Part shown: piece after piece, positions 32,564-42,089 of the stretch
How the letters are laid out: every line of letters starts with the position of its first letter
Numbering within the stretch: the stretch's first letter is position 1
Assembly: GCF_017310645.1 (NCBI RefSeq)
Contig: NZ_JAFLRH010000017.1
Location: 186,001 to 250,000, forward strand
Length of the DNA: 64,000 nt
Origin: Paradesulfitobacterium ferrireducens
Lineage (GTDB): Bacteria; Bacillota; Desulfitobacteriia; Desulfitobacteriales; Desulfitobacteriaceae
Reading direction: 5' to 3'
Translations under genes and position numbers: made by a program
The notes under the pieces: generated by a model
The model's input: the letters and a program-made list of their open reading frames with translations, nothing else
What the model was told of the DNA's origin: nothing
Databases searched by the model: none

Positions 32564-34240
32564 ATGCTTGGAAGACGCATTCGCCATCTGGGGCGCTACC
32601 GGGATGTGGCAGCGGTCTTGGTCAGGCATGGTTTTGGCCTGGTGGTGGAGGAGCTGGGGCTTTCCCAGCTGCTTTCCCTACCTTTGCGCCTGTTCCGGGA
32701 GCGGGATGATTCCGATCCTAAATCCGTCGGGGAGCGGATACGTAAGGTTATCGAAGAATTGGGGCCTACGTTTATTAAGATAGGGCAAATCGCCAGTACG
32801 CGCCCAGATGTGATTCCGGCACCGATCATCAGCGAGCTGGAGCAGCTGCAGGATAGAGTACCCCCTTTTTCTTACCCGGAAGTGCAAACGATTATTCAGG
32901 AAGAATTAGGGGCAGAGATCGAGCAAATCTTTCTTGAGTTTGAAGAGTCCCCGCTGGCGGCTGCTTCCATCGGGCAGGTGCACCGGGCCGTTCTCCTTAA
33001 CGGGCAGGAAGTGGCGGTAAAGGTTCAGCGGCCGCAGATTAGCGGCGTGATTCAGACCGATTTGGAAATCCTTCTTGATTTGGCGAACTTAGCGGAGCAC
33101 CGGTTAAAGTGGGCCGAACAATATAAAGTTACAGAGATGGCCGCAGAGTTCGCCCGCTCCCTGCGGGCTGAGCTTGACTACACCATTGAAGGCCGAAATG
33201 CGGAGAAAATCGCAAGGCAATTCCGAGATGACCCGAGGATACATATCCCGCAGATTTATTGGGAGCATACCACGAAAAAGGTTTTAACCATGGAGTATAT
33301 TCAGGGGCTGAAGCTTAGCCGCCTGGATGAGCATGAGGATGCGGCATATGACCGCGGCATGATCGCGGAAACCCTGGCGCAAACCGTGTTAAAGCAGATT
33401 CTGCTCGAGGGTTTTTTCCATGCTGACCCCCACCCGGGGAATATCATGGTGCTGCCGGACAAGGCTATCGCCTTGATAGACTTTGGTATGGTGGGTAGAT
33501 TATCACCGGATATGAAGGAGCACTTTGCTTCCCTGGTCATTGCCTTGATGAGGCAAAGAACCGAGGACATGATAAAGGCTATTTTCCAGATGGGCCTGGT
33601 TCCGGATGAGGTCAATCTTGCTCTCTTGCGCAAAGATGTGGACGAATTGCGGGACAAGTATTTGGGGCTTCCTTTAAGCCGGATCCATTTAGGGGAGGCG
33701 GTAAACGAGCTGTTCGGAGTGGCATTCCGGCACCGGATCCTGATTCCGGCGGATTTAACCCTTTTAGCCAAGGCTTTGCTGACTTTGGAAGGAATCGTCG
33801 CCAAGCTTGATCCGGAATTAAGTATATTAGATATCGCCCGTCCTTTTGGGATGAAACTTTTGCGGGAACGCTACCGGCCACGGAACGTGCTTTCCAAGGC
33901 TTGGACCGATATGAACGAATATGGGGAAATCCTGTTAGAGCTGCCCAAGCAGGTAAAGGACTTGCTGCGCATCATCCAGCAAAGCCGAACGCGCTTGGAA
34001 ATCAGTGTGCGGGAACTGGACACCTTTCTAAGAAAATTAGACCGGATGAGCAATCAGATTTCCTTCAGTATTGTTTTACTCTCATTCAGCATTGTCATGA
34101 CCGGCCTGATTATTGCTTCCTCCCTAGGGAATAACCCCGTGATCTTCTGGAAAATTCCAGCGATGGAAGCTGGGTTTGTCGTAGCAGCCCTTATGTTTTT
34201 ATGGTTGTTGTTCTCAATCTTTCGTTCCGGGAGGTTTTGA
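32564..34240 (+). CDS. ABC1/UbiB/AarF-family atypical kinase
   Basis: The 558-residue protein has the UbiB KxGQ motif (FIKIGQIAS, about residues 69-77), an ADP/ATP-binding kinase fold with AVKVQRP and a HADPHPGN catalytic loop near residue 287, and two C-terminal membrane helices. Relatives act in isoprenoid lipid or quinone biosynthesis or distribution. It is coupled to the phasin-like gene upstream and the YtvI-like gene downstream. Confidence 0.92.
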   Translation: MLGRRIRHLGRYRDVAAVLVRHGFGLVVEELGLSQLLSLPLRLFRERDDSDPKSVGERIRKVIEELGPTFIKIGQIASTRPDVIPAPIISELEQLQDRVPPFSYPEVQTIIQEELGAEIEQIFLEFEESPLAAASIGQVHRAVLLNGQEVAVKVQRPQISGVIQTDLEILLDLANLAEHRLKWAEQYKVTEMAAEFARSLRAELDYTIEGRNAEKIARQFRDDPRIHIPQIYWEHTTKKVLTMEYIQGLKLSRLDEHEDAAYDRGMIAETLAQTVLKQILLEGFFHADPHPGNIMVLPDKAIALIDFGMVGRLSPDMKEHFASLVIALMRQRTEDMIKAIFQMGLVPDEVNLALLRKDVDELRDKYLGLPLSRIHLGEAVNELFGVAFRHRILIPADLTLLAKALLTLEGIVAKLDPELSILDIARPFGMKLLRERYRPRNVLSKAWTDMNEYGEILLELPKQVKDLLRIIQQSRTRLEISVRELDTFLRKLDRMSNQISFSIVLLSFSIVMTGLIIASSLGNNPVIFWKIPAMEAGFVVAALMFLWLLFSIFRSGRF

Positions 34241-34250
34241 GGAGATGGCG

Positions 34251-35318
34251 ATGGATACGTTTGTCCGAAAAGTATGGCTCACGATTGGAATCATAGCCGC
34301 AGTCATTCTGGTGCCCTTGGGCATGTACTACATATTTCCGCATTTCTTGCCCTTCATCGGGGCTTATCTTTTAGCCTTGACGATCGAACCGGTGGTGCAA
34401 TGGCTCAGACGCCGGTTTAGGTTCAAGCACCGTATGACTGCGGTTAATATCACCTATTTTTCTTTTTTGGGTTCGCTGTTAATCCTGGGCTATTTTACTG
34501 TGACCAAGTTGACCGATGAGATGATGGAATTTATTGGGTATTTGCAGCGCAATTTTCCGGAAATCCAGGCCTGGTTAACGGGATTCTATCGAAGTATGCA
34601 ACAATCCTTTTTACTGATACCTCCGGAAATAGCGGATCAGACCACCCAGGCTTTAACCAAGCTGGGAAATGAGCTGGCTAATGCCAACTTCTTAAGTTTA
34701 ATCGGCAGTCGCGCTTATAACATTACGACCTCTATACCCAACCTATTTATTATCCTCATCTTAATGGCAGTGTCTTTGTACTTAATCAGTCTTAATCTGG
34801 AACAGATTAAAAGTAGTTTTTTCAGCCTCTTCAAAGACCGCTCCCGCTACAAGTTAGAACTTGTGTTGAATGACCTGCGCCGGGCAACGATTGGATTTTT
34901 GGAGAGCCAGGCCATTTTAAGCTCAATCACCTACGTGATTAGTGCCGTAGGACTGGTGGTTCTGGGTGTCCGCTATGCCTTGGCCATTGCTCTGGTCGTA
35001 GTGATCGTTGATATTTTACCCATCTTGGGTACCGGAACTGTGTTTCTACCCTGGGCGATCTTTGCTTTAACCCGGGGAAATACTTTTTTGGGGGTCGGGC
35101 TGATTATCCTTTTTGTGATAATCAATGTGACCCGGCGTATTATTGAACCAAAGATTTTAGGGGAAAGAATCGGGCTTAGCCCTTTGTCTACGCTAATCAG
35201 TATCTGGATTGGGTTTAAAGTTTTAGGGATTGCAGGGGTATTCCTTGGGCCGTTATTAATCATTCTCTACCGCAGCTTAGTGAGAGCGGGGGTTATTCGT
35301 TTTAGGATAAGGATATAA
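34251..35318 (+). CDS. ytvI: YtvI-like AI-2E family membrane protein
   Basis: The 355-residue protein has about seven membrane helices and the family C-terminus RRIIEPKILGERIGLSPL near residue 290. The closest type is the sporulation integral membrane protein YtvI. GAGGAG directly before ATG 34245 favours the next ATG, 34251. It lies ten bases after the UbiB gene. Assignment to the AI-2E transporter superfamily is firm; the sporulation subtype is likely. Confidence 0.8.
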   Translation: MDTFVRKVWLTIGIIAAVILVPLGMYYIFPHFLPFIGAYLLALTIEPVVQWLRRRFRFKHRMTAVNITYFSFLGSLLILGYFTVTKLTDEMMEFIGYLQRNFPEIQAWLTGFYRSMQQSFLLIPPEIADQTTQALTKLGNELANANFLSLIGSRAYNITTSIPNLFIILILMAVSLYLISLNLEQIKSSFFSLFKDRSRYKLELVLNDLRRATIGFLESQAILSSITYVISAVGLVVLGVRYALAIALVVVIVDILPILGTGTVFLPWAIFALTRGNTFLGVGLIILFVIINVTRRIIEPKILGERIGLSPLSTLISIWIGFKVLGIAGVFLGPLLIILYRSLVRAGVIRFRIRI

Positions 35319-35348
35319 CAGTGTAGGGCTATTTGCTCTTATGCATTC

Positions 35349-35729
35349 CTATAGAATGTTCCTAAGCGTTAAGGCTTCCGTATCTGAGATATGATCGAAT
35401 AGTTTCTTAAGCACCGCAAGCTCTGCCAGGGATAAAGTAGAGCCCTTGGTTTCAATATACTTAGAGAGACGTTCTAAAGAAAGGTCGATGTTATCGATTT
35501 CTTGGTGGTGTAAGAGAATGGACCACCAATATTTTGTTTTTTCCCATTTGGCTTGCGTGATTCCAAGTTCTTGTTGAGCCTTATTCCAGTTTGAAGTAGT
35601 TAACGAGGCTTCGATCTTTTCAATTTCCGTCACCATTTCATGGGAAGAATCCTTGATGTATTTATAGGAAGTGATGGCGAACCCGCCGAGTAAAAAGGAA
35701 ATAATCAGGATAATAGCCACTGTGCGCAT
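35349..35729 (-). CDS. DUF4363 family protein, second copy
   Basis: The 126-residue protein has one N-terminal membrane helix (about 4-21) and a helical domain that resembles the DUF4363 gene at 20149 (for example W-N-K/N-A-K spacing and K-x-x-W). It follows a DUF421 gene by about 40 bases, the same order as at 19.4-20.5 kb. GGGGTGAG lies upstream of ATG 35729. Confidence 0.72.
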   Translation of the reverse strand: MRTVAIILIISFLLGGFAITSYKYIKDSSHEMVTEIEKIEASLTTSNWNKAQQELGITQAKWEKTKYWWSILLHHQEIDNIDLSLERLSKYIETKGSTLSLAELAVLKKLFDHISDTEALTLRNIL

Positions 35730-35770
35730 CTACTCACCCCATAATAATCTCTCATTGTCTTTTTTCTGAA

Positions 35771-36451
35771 TTAGGAGGCCTCATCTTTTTTCTGGATAAA
35801 TAATTTACCGGCTGAATCGAGGCTTGCCAGGAAAACATCCTGAATATGGTTGATATTCAGCTTTTTAATCTCGGTTTCCAGCCAAGCCCTATCCACTCTG
35901 GCCTTCATCATATTTTCGGCATTGAGATTTCCGTCCATTACCAGGGTAATGGGCAATCCTTCATAAGCTGGTTCGAGTTTTAGATCTTCCGGAATCGTTG
36001 CCCTTTTCTTGGACTTAAGGATGACGCTGAGTTCTCCGTTGGTTTCCAGAATCGCATACTCGACATCTGCAATATTGGGACTGTTTTTGATGCGTAATTG
36101 TTCCAAGAGATCGCTTAAACTATAACGCATTCTTCGCATCTCAGCCTCGAGAATTTTGCCTTTGTCTATAATTACTGTTGGCCTGCCGCTTAAGATTTTT
36201 CTTGCTTTTTCGCTTTTAAGGTTAATATAGGAGAGGATCAATTCGGCAATCAGGAGAACAATAATCGGAACAGCTCCGCTAATTAAAGGAATTCCGGCGT
36301 TTTCACTGGGAACAGAAGCTAATTCTGAAATCATGATAATAACAACCAGTTCGAAGGGTTGAAGCTGGCCGATCTGCCGTTTGCCGAGAACGCGCAGAAC
36401 GACAACCACGAGGCTATAAAGGATAAGTGTCCGAACGATATCAATCAGCAT
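35771..36451 (-). CDS. DUF421 (YetF-like) membrane protein, third copy
   Basis: The 226-residue protein has three N-terminal helices and a DUF421 domain with NIADVEYAILETNGELSV and LVMDGNLN. ATG 36451 is preferred because AAAGGAG lies just upstream and inside the longer frame. It forms a two-gene operon with the DUF4363 gene. It reads away from the tRNA-SRP RNA region. Confidence 0.85.
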   Translation of the reverse strand: MLIDIVRTLILYSLVVVVLRVLGKRQIGQLQPFELVVIIMISELASVPSENAGIPLISGAVPIIVLLIAELILSYINLKSEKARKILSGRPTVIIDKGKILEAEMRRMRYSLSDLLEQLRIKNSPNIADVEYAILETNGELSVILKSKKRATIPEDLKLEPAYEGLPITLVMDGNLNAENMMKARVDRAWLETEIKKLNINHIQDVFLASLDSAGKLFIQKKDEAS

Positions 36452-36559
36452 TGAAAGAACTTCTCCTTTCATAATTTGAGGAACAAAATTATCTTTCCCT
36501 TCAAGAAAAATGTTATTACATTTCCAAATTTTAAGATATAAAACTAAGTGTCAGTTATA

Positions 36560-36588
36560 TTGACTAATATTGTCCGGTAGCTTATAAT
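36560..36588 (+). promoter_or_regulatory. sigma-A promoter of tRNA-Ser
   Basis: TTGACT (36560-36565) and TATAAT (36583-36588) are separated by 17 bases, an almost perfect vegetative promoter about 45 bases before the tRNA. Confidence 0.8.
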
Positions 36589-36634
36589 AGCATTCGTCAC
36601 TAAAATTAATATACAAGCTTAATGTGACGGACAT

Positions 36635-36729
36635 GGAGAGATGGCTGAGTTGGTCGAAGGCGCTCGACTGGAAATCGAGTAGGCGGGCTTAAACCTGTCT
36701 CGAGGGTTCGAATCCCTCTCTCTCCGCCA
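36635..36729 (+). tRNA. tRNA-Ser (anticodon GGA)
   Basis: The acceptor arms GGAGAGA (36635-36641) and TCTCTCC (36719-36725) pair, and CCA is encoded at 36727-36729. CTCGACT-GGA-AATCGAG forms the anticodon arm and GGTTCGAATCC the T arm. The long variable arm and 95-base length are typical of serine tRNA. Confidence 0.95.
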
Positions 36730-36753
36730 TACTAAGTTAGCGAGCCTGAGTAT

Positions 36754-36782
36754 TCGACTTTGGCTTTTTATTTTGCTATAAT
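36754..36782 (+). promoter_or_regulatory. promoter of the SRP RNA
   Basis: TCGACT (36754-36759) and TATAAT (36777-36782) are spaced by 17 bases, seven bases before the predicted 5' end of the RNA. Confidence 0.6.
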
Positions 36783-36788
36783 TGATTT

Positions 36789-37060
36789 GGTCGTGCTAGA
36801 CGGGGAGGTAGCGGATCCCTGTAACCCGTAATCCGCTAAAGCGGGGTGGAATTCCTGCGCGAGGGCTTCGCTTGTGGCGCAGCCTCCGGTTATAGGCGAT
36901 GAGATCTGGGTCTTGCGCAACAGGACTCTTCGAACCGTGTCAGGTCTTGACGGAAGCAGCACTAAGGAGTCAGTTCGGTGTGCCGCGAGGCTGCCTGGAT
37001 CGAGCCAGTTAACCGGGGAAACGGTCGGAAGCGAATGTTCGGACAAAGGTGCACGGCCTT
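36789..37060 (+). ncRNA. ffs: signal recognition particle RNA, large (Bacillus-type) form
   Basis: The ends GGTCGTGC (36789) and GCACGGCC (37051-37058) pair. The helix-8 core GTCAGGTC...GGAAGCAGC (36938-36960) is the conserved Ffh-binding element. The length of about 270 bases and CCCTGTAACCCG near the 5' end fit the Alu-domain-containing form of spore-forming Firmicutes. Position directly before dnaX matches Bacillus. Confidence 0.9.
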
Positions 37061-37118
37061 TAATAAACTAAGGTGGTCTAGTACCATCTTTATTTTATAC
37101 CCACGGGGGAAGAAGATC

Positions 37119-38732
37119 ATGGCTTATTTGGCCCTTTACCGGGAATGGCGCCCGCGCCGTTTTCAGGAGATGGTTGGACAAGAGCATGTGACCATCACTT
37201 TAAGAAACGCTTTGAAACAGGATAAAATCGCCCATGCTTATTTGTTCAGCGGCCCGCGCGGCACCGGCAAGACTACAGCGGCGAAGATTCTGGCCAAAGC
37301 CTTAAATTGTGAGGCAAGGGACGGAGTGGAGCCGTGCGGCGCCTGTTCATCCTGTCTCAGTATCGACCAGAGCTCAGCCATGGAAGTCTTTGAAATTGAC
37401 GCCGCATCCAACCGTGGAATTGATGAGATTAGGGATTTGCGGGAAAAGGTTAAGCTAAGCGCAGGCGAGGGCAAGTATAAAGTCTACATAATTGACGAAG
37501 TACACATGTTAACCACGGAAGCCTTTAACGCCTTATTAAAGACATTGGAAGAGCCTCCGGCCCGCGTCATTTTTATCCTCGCCACGACCGAGGCGCACAA
37601 AGTGCCGCTCACGATTCTGTCACGGGTCCAGCGCTTTGAATTCCGGCGGATTGCAGAGGAGAATATTGTTCGGCGTTTGGCAGAGGTGTGCCAAAGGTTG
37701 GGGCGTGAGGCGGAACCTGGTGCCCTGCAAGTTATTGCGCAAAAATCAGAGGGCGGCCTGCGGGATGCTTTAAGCATTCTGGATCAGTGCCTTTTGCAGG
37801 ATGGGATATTGTCCATCGAACAAATCTATGCGGTGCTGGGGCTTGCCGGAGAAGAATTTAGTTCCCGGTTGGCGGCCTCCTTAATCCTGGGGGATTATGG
37901 GAGGGTTTTATCCCATTTAGCTGAGGGGATAGAACAGGGACGCGACCCGCGGGTCATTCTGCGGGAACTCTTGGATTACCTGCGCCAGATGCTGCTCTAT
38001 TTAAGCGCAGGCCAGATGCCGCTGCTGCCGGGAAAGGTGCAGGAAGTGTTCATTCAACAGAGCAAGGAAATCGGGCTTGGCCGTTTGCTAAGCTGGATAT
38101 CCGTCCTGCTGCAGGGGGAAGGGCAGTTGAAGTTTTCCTCAAACCCGCGGCTGGCAGCGGAGATGCTCTTAGTGAAGACGATTTACGACGGACAAGAGCA
38201 GGGGGAGAAGGTCCGGGCAGAAGGCACGGAAACCCGGACCGGAAGAGTACCTGCGCGTGTGAAGGACGATAAATTCGATAAACCGGATAAACCGGATAAA
38301 CCTATTCAGCCCTTGTCAGGGACGCATGGAAAGACTGAAGCTTCAGGCCGGACAGTACAGGGAAAGCCGGTGACGTTAGCTGAGATTGAGGGGCGCTGGC
38401 CGGAGGTTTTGGAGCAGGTACGCCAGCAGAAGAAATCCACCCACGCCTTTCTATTGGAAGGAAGACCGGGAAGCATAGAAGGAGAGGTTTTAACCTTGGT
38501 TTTCCGGGAAGGGTTTTCATTCCACCGGGACAAGGTCAATCAGCCGGAAAACCGGCAGACGATTGAAAAAGTCCTGCTGGATTTATTTGGAGTTCCGCTA
38601 AAGCTTCAAAGTGTCCTGGAAAGTGAATTGGCGCGAGCAGAGAAGAATCCTCAAGAGTCAGCTGAGGAAATTCTGATAAAAAAGGCTGAAGCTTTATTTG
38701 GCAAGGAATTGGTGGAAGTTAGAAAAGATTAA
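37119..38732 (+). CDS. dnaX: DNA polymerase III subunits gamma and tau
   Basis: The 537-residue clamp-loader ATPase has Walker [10 protein letters not shown] (about 44-52), a zinc-binding CGACSSC segment, the Walker B DEVHM and the arginine-finger SRVQRFEF. A lysine/proline/aspartate-rich linker (about 385-405) leads to the tau-like C-terminus. GGGGGAAGAAG precedes ATG 37119. It starts the conserved run dnaX-ybaB-recR-bofA. Confidence 0.96.
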   Translation: MAYLALYREWRPRRFQEMVGQEHVTITLRNALKQDKIAHAYLFSGPRGTGKTTAAKILAKALNCEARDGVEPCGACSSCLSIDQSSAMEVFEIDAASNRGIDEIRDLREKVKLSAGEGKYKVYIIDEVHMLTTEAFNALLKTLEEPPARVIFILATTEAHKVPLTILSRVQRFEFRRIAEENIVRRLAEVCQRLGREAEPGALQVIAQKSEGGLRDALSILDQCLLQDGILSIEQIYAVLGLAGEEFSSRLAASLILGDYGRVLSHLAEGIEQGRDPRVILRELLDYLRQMLLYLSAGQMPLLPGKVQEVFIQQSKEIGLGRLLSWISVLLQGEGQLKFSSNPRLAAEMLLVKTIYDGQEQGEKVRAEGTETRTGRVPARVKDDKFDKPDKPDKPIQPLSGTHGKTEASGRTVQGKPVTLAEIEGRWPEVLEQVRQQKKSTHAFLLEGRPGSIEGEVLTLVFREGFSFHRDKVNQPENRQTIEKVLLDLFGVPLKLQSVLESELARAEKNPQESAEEILIKKAEALFGKELVEVRKD

Positions 38733-38752
38733 ACGAAGGAGCGTGTATAAAA

Positions 38753-39094
38753 ATGAGTTTTAAAAACATGGGCGGCGGCGGTATGGGCAACATGAATCAA
38801 ATGCTCAAACAAGCCCAGAAACTTCAAGAAGAGATGGCCAAAACTCAGGAGCTTTTAAAGACCAAAACCGTGGAAGCGACCGCAGGCGGCGGGGCCGTTC
38901 AAGTCGTAGTCAGCGGCAAACTTGAACTGGAAGAGATTAAGATTAAGCCGGAGGCTGTTGATCCGGAAGATGTAGAAATGCTCGAGGATTTGGTAAAAGC
39001 AGCGGTCAATGAGGGCTTGCGCAAGGCTCAGGAAATGATGTCCTCCGAGATGGGGAAATTAACCGGCGGCCTTAAAATCCCCGGCCTTTTCTAA
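38753..39094 (+). CDS. YbaB/EbfC nucleoid-associated protein
   Basis: The 113-residue protein has a Gly/Met-rich N-terminus, a coiled-coil [14 protein letters not shown] and the EbfC core [15 protein letters not shown]. It binds DNA as a dimer. GAAGGAG lies upstream and recR follows six bases later, the classical order. Confidence 0.94.
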   Translation: MSFKNMGGGGMGNMNQMLKQAQKLQEEMAKTQELLKTKTVEATAGGGAVQVVVSGKLELEEIKIKPEAVDPEDVEMLEDLVKAAVNEGLRKAQEMMSSEMGKLTGGLKIPGLF

Positions 39095-39100
39095 ACTCCG

Positions 39101-39697
39101 ATGGACTTGCTGAATTATCCCCAACCCTTAGCCGATCTAATCAGCAGCTTGGCGCGGCTGCCCGGAATCGGGCCCAAAACGGCAGGCCGTCTCGCTTTTT
39201 ATCTCCTGCAGGAGCCGGAGACAGCCGAAGCCCTGGCCCAATCTGTCCTCAAGGCGAAAGAAAAAATTAAGAGCTGTTCCATCTGCTCTAACTTTACGGA
39301 TCAAGACCCGTGCGCCTTTTGCCGCAGTGAGCGGCGCGACCGCAAGCTCCTTTGCATTGTGGAACACCCGCGTGATGTGGCGGCTTTGGAGAAGACCGGG
39401 GAGTTTAAGGGGCTGTACCATGTCCTGCAGGGAGTGCTGTCCCCGTTAGAAGGGATCGGACCGGAGCAGTTAACCGTACAGCAGCTGCTCCAGCGCTTAG
39501 AGGGTGTCGAGGAAGTCATCATGGCTATGAATCCTACGGTGGAGGGGGAGGCCACGGCCATGTATCTGGCCCGCCTATTAAAACCTCTGGGGGTCAAAGT
39601 AACCCGAATTGCCCACGGCCTTCCGGTCGGCGGGGATTTGGAATATGCCGATGAAGTGACCATTGCCCGGGCGCTTGAGGGGAGAAGGAACCTCTAA
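39101..39697 (+). CDS. recR: recombination mediator RecR
   Basis: The 198-residue protein shows the helix-hairpin-helix LARLPGIGPKTA, a four-cysteine zinc finger CSICSNFTDQDPCAFC (about 57-72) and a Toprim domain with VEHPRD. RecR acts with RecF/RecO to load RecA. It is in the dnaX operon. Confidence 0.96.
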   Translation: MDLLNYPQPLADLISSLARLPGIGPKTAGRLAFYLLQEPETAEALAQSVLKAKEKIKSCSICSNFTDQDPCAFCRSERRDRKLLCIVEHPRDVAALEKTGEFKGLYHVLQGVLSPLEGIGPEQLTVQQLLQRLEGVEEVIMAMNPTVEGEATAMYLARLLKPLGVKVTRIAHGLPVGGDLEYADEVTIARALEGRRNL

Positions 39698-39866
39698 GGC
39701 AGCTTGCCTGTTCTAGTTTATCGGGCGCAAGCCAAGTTTTCTTTATGATAAAAGAGTAATAGTAAGGTAAACTCTTCCGTTCTAAACTTGTCCTTCTGCT
39801 GCATATCATAAAGTGGAAACTTTAGTGTGTGCATGTTTTCAGATGGATTCGAACGGGGGAATGGCA

Positions 39867-40121
39867 ATGACGCTGGTCTTTCTTGGGTTATTGCTCGTAC
39901 TGATGGCCTTGGTGATAAGGTCTACCTTAGGTCAGCCGAATTTATTCCTAAGAGCCATGATTCATGTCTTGGGGGGGATCGTGGGTCTCTGGCTCGTGGA
40001 TTTGCTCCTAAGCATTTTGGGCTTGGAAATTCCGATTAATGTGTTCACGATCTTAATCGTAGGATTATTGGGGTTTCCGGGGGTAGTTACCCTCTCGATT
40101 CTACAGTTTTTGGGGATCTGA
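39867..40121 (+). CDS. bofA: BofA-like pro-sigma-K processing inhibitor
   Basis: The 84-residue protein has three hydrophobic stretches, with NVFTILIVGLLGFPGV near the end as the BofA landmark. In Bacillus BofA holds back the SpoIVFB protease until the engulfed forespore signals. GGGGGA at 39855-39860 supports ATG 39867 over 39861 and 39843. The recR-bofA order is conserved; the yaaL gene between them is not seen. Confidence 0.85.
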   Translation: MTLVFLGLLLVLMALVIRSTLGQPNLFLRAMIHVLGGIVGLWLVDLLLSILGLEIPINVFTILIVGLLGFPGVVTLSILQFLGI

Positions 40122-40200
40122 TAATCTTTCTAAAAATCCGGATTGGTATCCATAATTTAGCATAAATATATAGGTTTAGGGTATACTGTGACGAGTCAGG

Positions 40201-40227
40201 GGGAACTATTTAACAATAGTTCCCTTT
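40201..40227 (+). terminator. hairpin between bofA and the oxidoreductase operon
   Basis: GGGAACTATT and AATAGTTCCC are perfect complements with a TAAC loop, followed by TTT. It probably ends the dnaX-bofA transcript, although the T-run is short. Confidence 0.65.
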
Positions 40228-40281
40228 GGATATTTACAAGTTTTTTACGGGAAAAACCTCCGGCAAGGGGAGTGATAACGC

Positions 40282-40953
40282 CTGCGTAGAATTGTGGAGG
40301 CCTATGTCGGGGAGTATGCAAGCGGCAAGAGTGAATGCGCGGTCAACCGGGCCTTAGAAATTCTGCATGCCCCTGAGGCACTCCAGCCGGTAAACTTGGT
40401 TGATTTGGACACAGTAGAGCCTGTCTATACGCTGCGGCCTATCCGGGAGGAGCTGAGAAGTTATGGGTTGGAGGTTGTAGCTTGGTCAACTTCTGAGACC
40501 ATGGGGCTGGGGGAGGCTGGGTCGGTGATCCGGCCGGAAATGCGCTGGGTGCTGAAGCGTCCCGGGAGCATCGTCATGGATATCGGGTATGGGGTAAAAG
40601 GGGCGCGTGCCCTGAATCTGGTAGAGGGGGCCTGGGAAGAACCGGATTTGCGTATTTTAGCCGTCCTTAACCTAGGGCGCCCGGTTACCGGAAGTTTTGA
40701 GGATATGCTTGCCTACGTGCGGGAACTGGGGCCGGTGCACGGACTAATAAATAATTCCCACCTGGGTGAGGATACGAATGCCCGGTACATTCGGGAGGGA
40801 GCACGCATTGTCACCAAGGTCGGAGAAGCACTGCGCTTGCCGGTGATTGCAACCACTGCCGATGAGCGTTTCCGGGAGGAGTTGGGAGAAACGGATTCCT
40901 ACGGGCATCCGGTGCGCTATCTTAAGCGCTTTATGCCGCGGGCATTCTGGTGA
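40282..40953 (+). CDS. P-loop nucleotide-binding protein preceding the 2-oxoacid oxidoreductase genes
   Basis: The protein of about 223 residues has an N-terminal Walker A motif GEYASGKS and no membrane helices. The segment RRIVEAYVG, the expected strand before the P-loop, is included only if translation begins at CTG 40282, eight bases after GGGGAG; GTG 40294 is the first common start codon. It overlaps the upstream in-frame part of the alpha-subunit gene and is placed as first gene of that operon. The function may be assembly or regulation of the complex, but this is inference. Confidence 0.7.
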   Translation: MRRIVEAYVGEYASGKSECAVNRALEILHAPEALQPVNLVDLDTVEPVYTLRPIREELRSYGLEVVAWSTSETMGLGEAGSVIRPEMRWVLKRPGSIVMDIGYGVKGARALNLVEGAWEEPDLRILAVLNLGRPVTGSFEDMLAYVRELGPVHGLINNSHLGEDTNARYIREGARIVTKVGEALRLPVIATTADERFREELGETDSYGHPVRYLKRFMPRAFW

Positions 40954-40979
40954 CTACATACAGGAGGTGTACATTTAAG

Positions 40980-42071
40980 ATGGCTAAACCAATTGAGGGG
41001 GAAAAGCGGGCTTTCATGACCGGCAATGAGGTCGTTGCCTGGGCGGCCCTGGCGGCGCAGGCTGATATTATGTACGGTTATCCGATTACGCCTCAGAATG
41101 AGATTATGCATTATTGGACCCGCTTAGGGCCGAAATTCGAGAAGAAGTTCCTGCAGACGGAGGATGAGATTTCCGCAGGCTTTACCACAGTGGGCGGGGT
41201 CCTCTCAGGGGCGCGGGCTTTTACCGCTACCGGAGGGCCGGGGAATATTCTGATGCAGGAATCGATTTCGATGGCTGAGATGATGCGGATTCCCACGGTG
41301 ATGGTGATTCAGCAGCGGGGCGGCCCGTCTACGGCGACCGTTATTTATTCCCAGCAGGAAGTGATGCTGACGACTCACGGGGGGAACGGCGAAGGACACC
41401 GCATTGTCTACTCCACCGCCACCCATCAAGACCTCTTTGACTATACCATTAAAGCTTTTAATACGGCCTGGAAATACCGTTTCCCTACCTTTGTCCTGGG
41501 GGATGGGTATCAGGCTAAGATGCGCGAGTCCTTAACGATTTATGACCCGGAGATGCGCGGGGTGAAGATGGTTCCGACCGTACCGTTACTGGGCCAGGAA
41601 GGGATGCCCGGGGTGGACCGGGAACCGTCCCTTCTGCGCAATACCTTTAATACGGAAGAGGAACTTTATGCGATTATTAAAGACTACCAGCAGGAATACG
41701 ACCGCATTGCCCCCGAGCTGGTGGAACATGAACAGTTCGCATGTGAAGATGCTGAAATTGTGATTATTTCCCACGGGGTGGTCAGCCGTTCGTCTAAAAT
41801 GGCGGTGCATGAACTAAGGGCTGAGGGAATTAAGGTGGGGTATTTCCGGCCAATTACGTTAAGGCCGTTCCCCGCCGATGACTTAAGCGGGGCCATTGCA
41901 AAGGCAAAACTTCTGTTGGTGGTTGAATCGGCGGAAGGGCAGCTGGTTAAGCTGGTGCGCCAGAATCTCTATGGCCACAGCATCCTGCCGATTGAAGGGC
42001 TGCTTAAGCCCGGGGTTGGTGTAACCAGTGAAGAGATCGTGGACAAAGTCAAAGCTTTGGCCGCACACTAG
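40980..42071 (+). CDS. korA: 2-oxoacid:ferredoxin oxidoreductase, alpha subunit
   Basis: The 363-residue subunit shows the pyrimidine-domain sequence GYPITPQNEI (about residue 38) and FTATGGPGNILMQESISMAEMMRIP of the KorA/VorB family. It reacts with beta and gamma subunits to oxidise a 2-oxoacid to its acyl-CoA while reducing ferredoxin. CAGGAGGTG precedes ATG 40980. The substrate (2-oxoglutarate or branched-chain 2-oxoacids) cannot be told apart here. Confidence 0.88.
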   Translation: MAKPIEGEKRAFMTGNEVVAWAALAAQADIMYGYPITPQNEIMHYWTRLGPKFEKKFLQTEDEISAGFTTVGGVLSGARAFTATGGPGNILMQESISMAEMMRIPTVMVIQQRGGPSTATVIYSQQEVMLTTHGGNGEGHRIVYSTATHQDLFDYTIKAFNTAWKYRFPTFVLGDGYQAKMRESLTIYDPEMRGVKMVPTVPLLGQEGMPGVDREPSLLRNTFNTEEELYAIIKDYQQEYDRIAPELVEHEQFACEDAEIVIISHGVVSRSSKMAVHELRAEGIKVGYFRPITLRPFPADDLSGAIAKAKLLLVVESAEGQLVKLVRQNLYGHSILPIEGLLKPGVGVTSEEIVDKVKALAAH

Positions 42072-42089
42072 GAAAGGGGGTAAATAGAC

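Noticed and set aside
36978-37118. Longer N-terminus for DnaX
   Set aside because: The extra sequence is part of the SRP RNA; a good ribosome site precedes ATG 37119.
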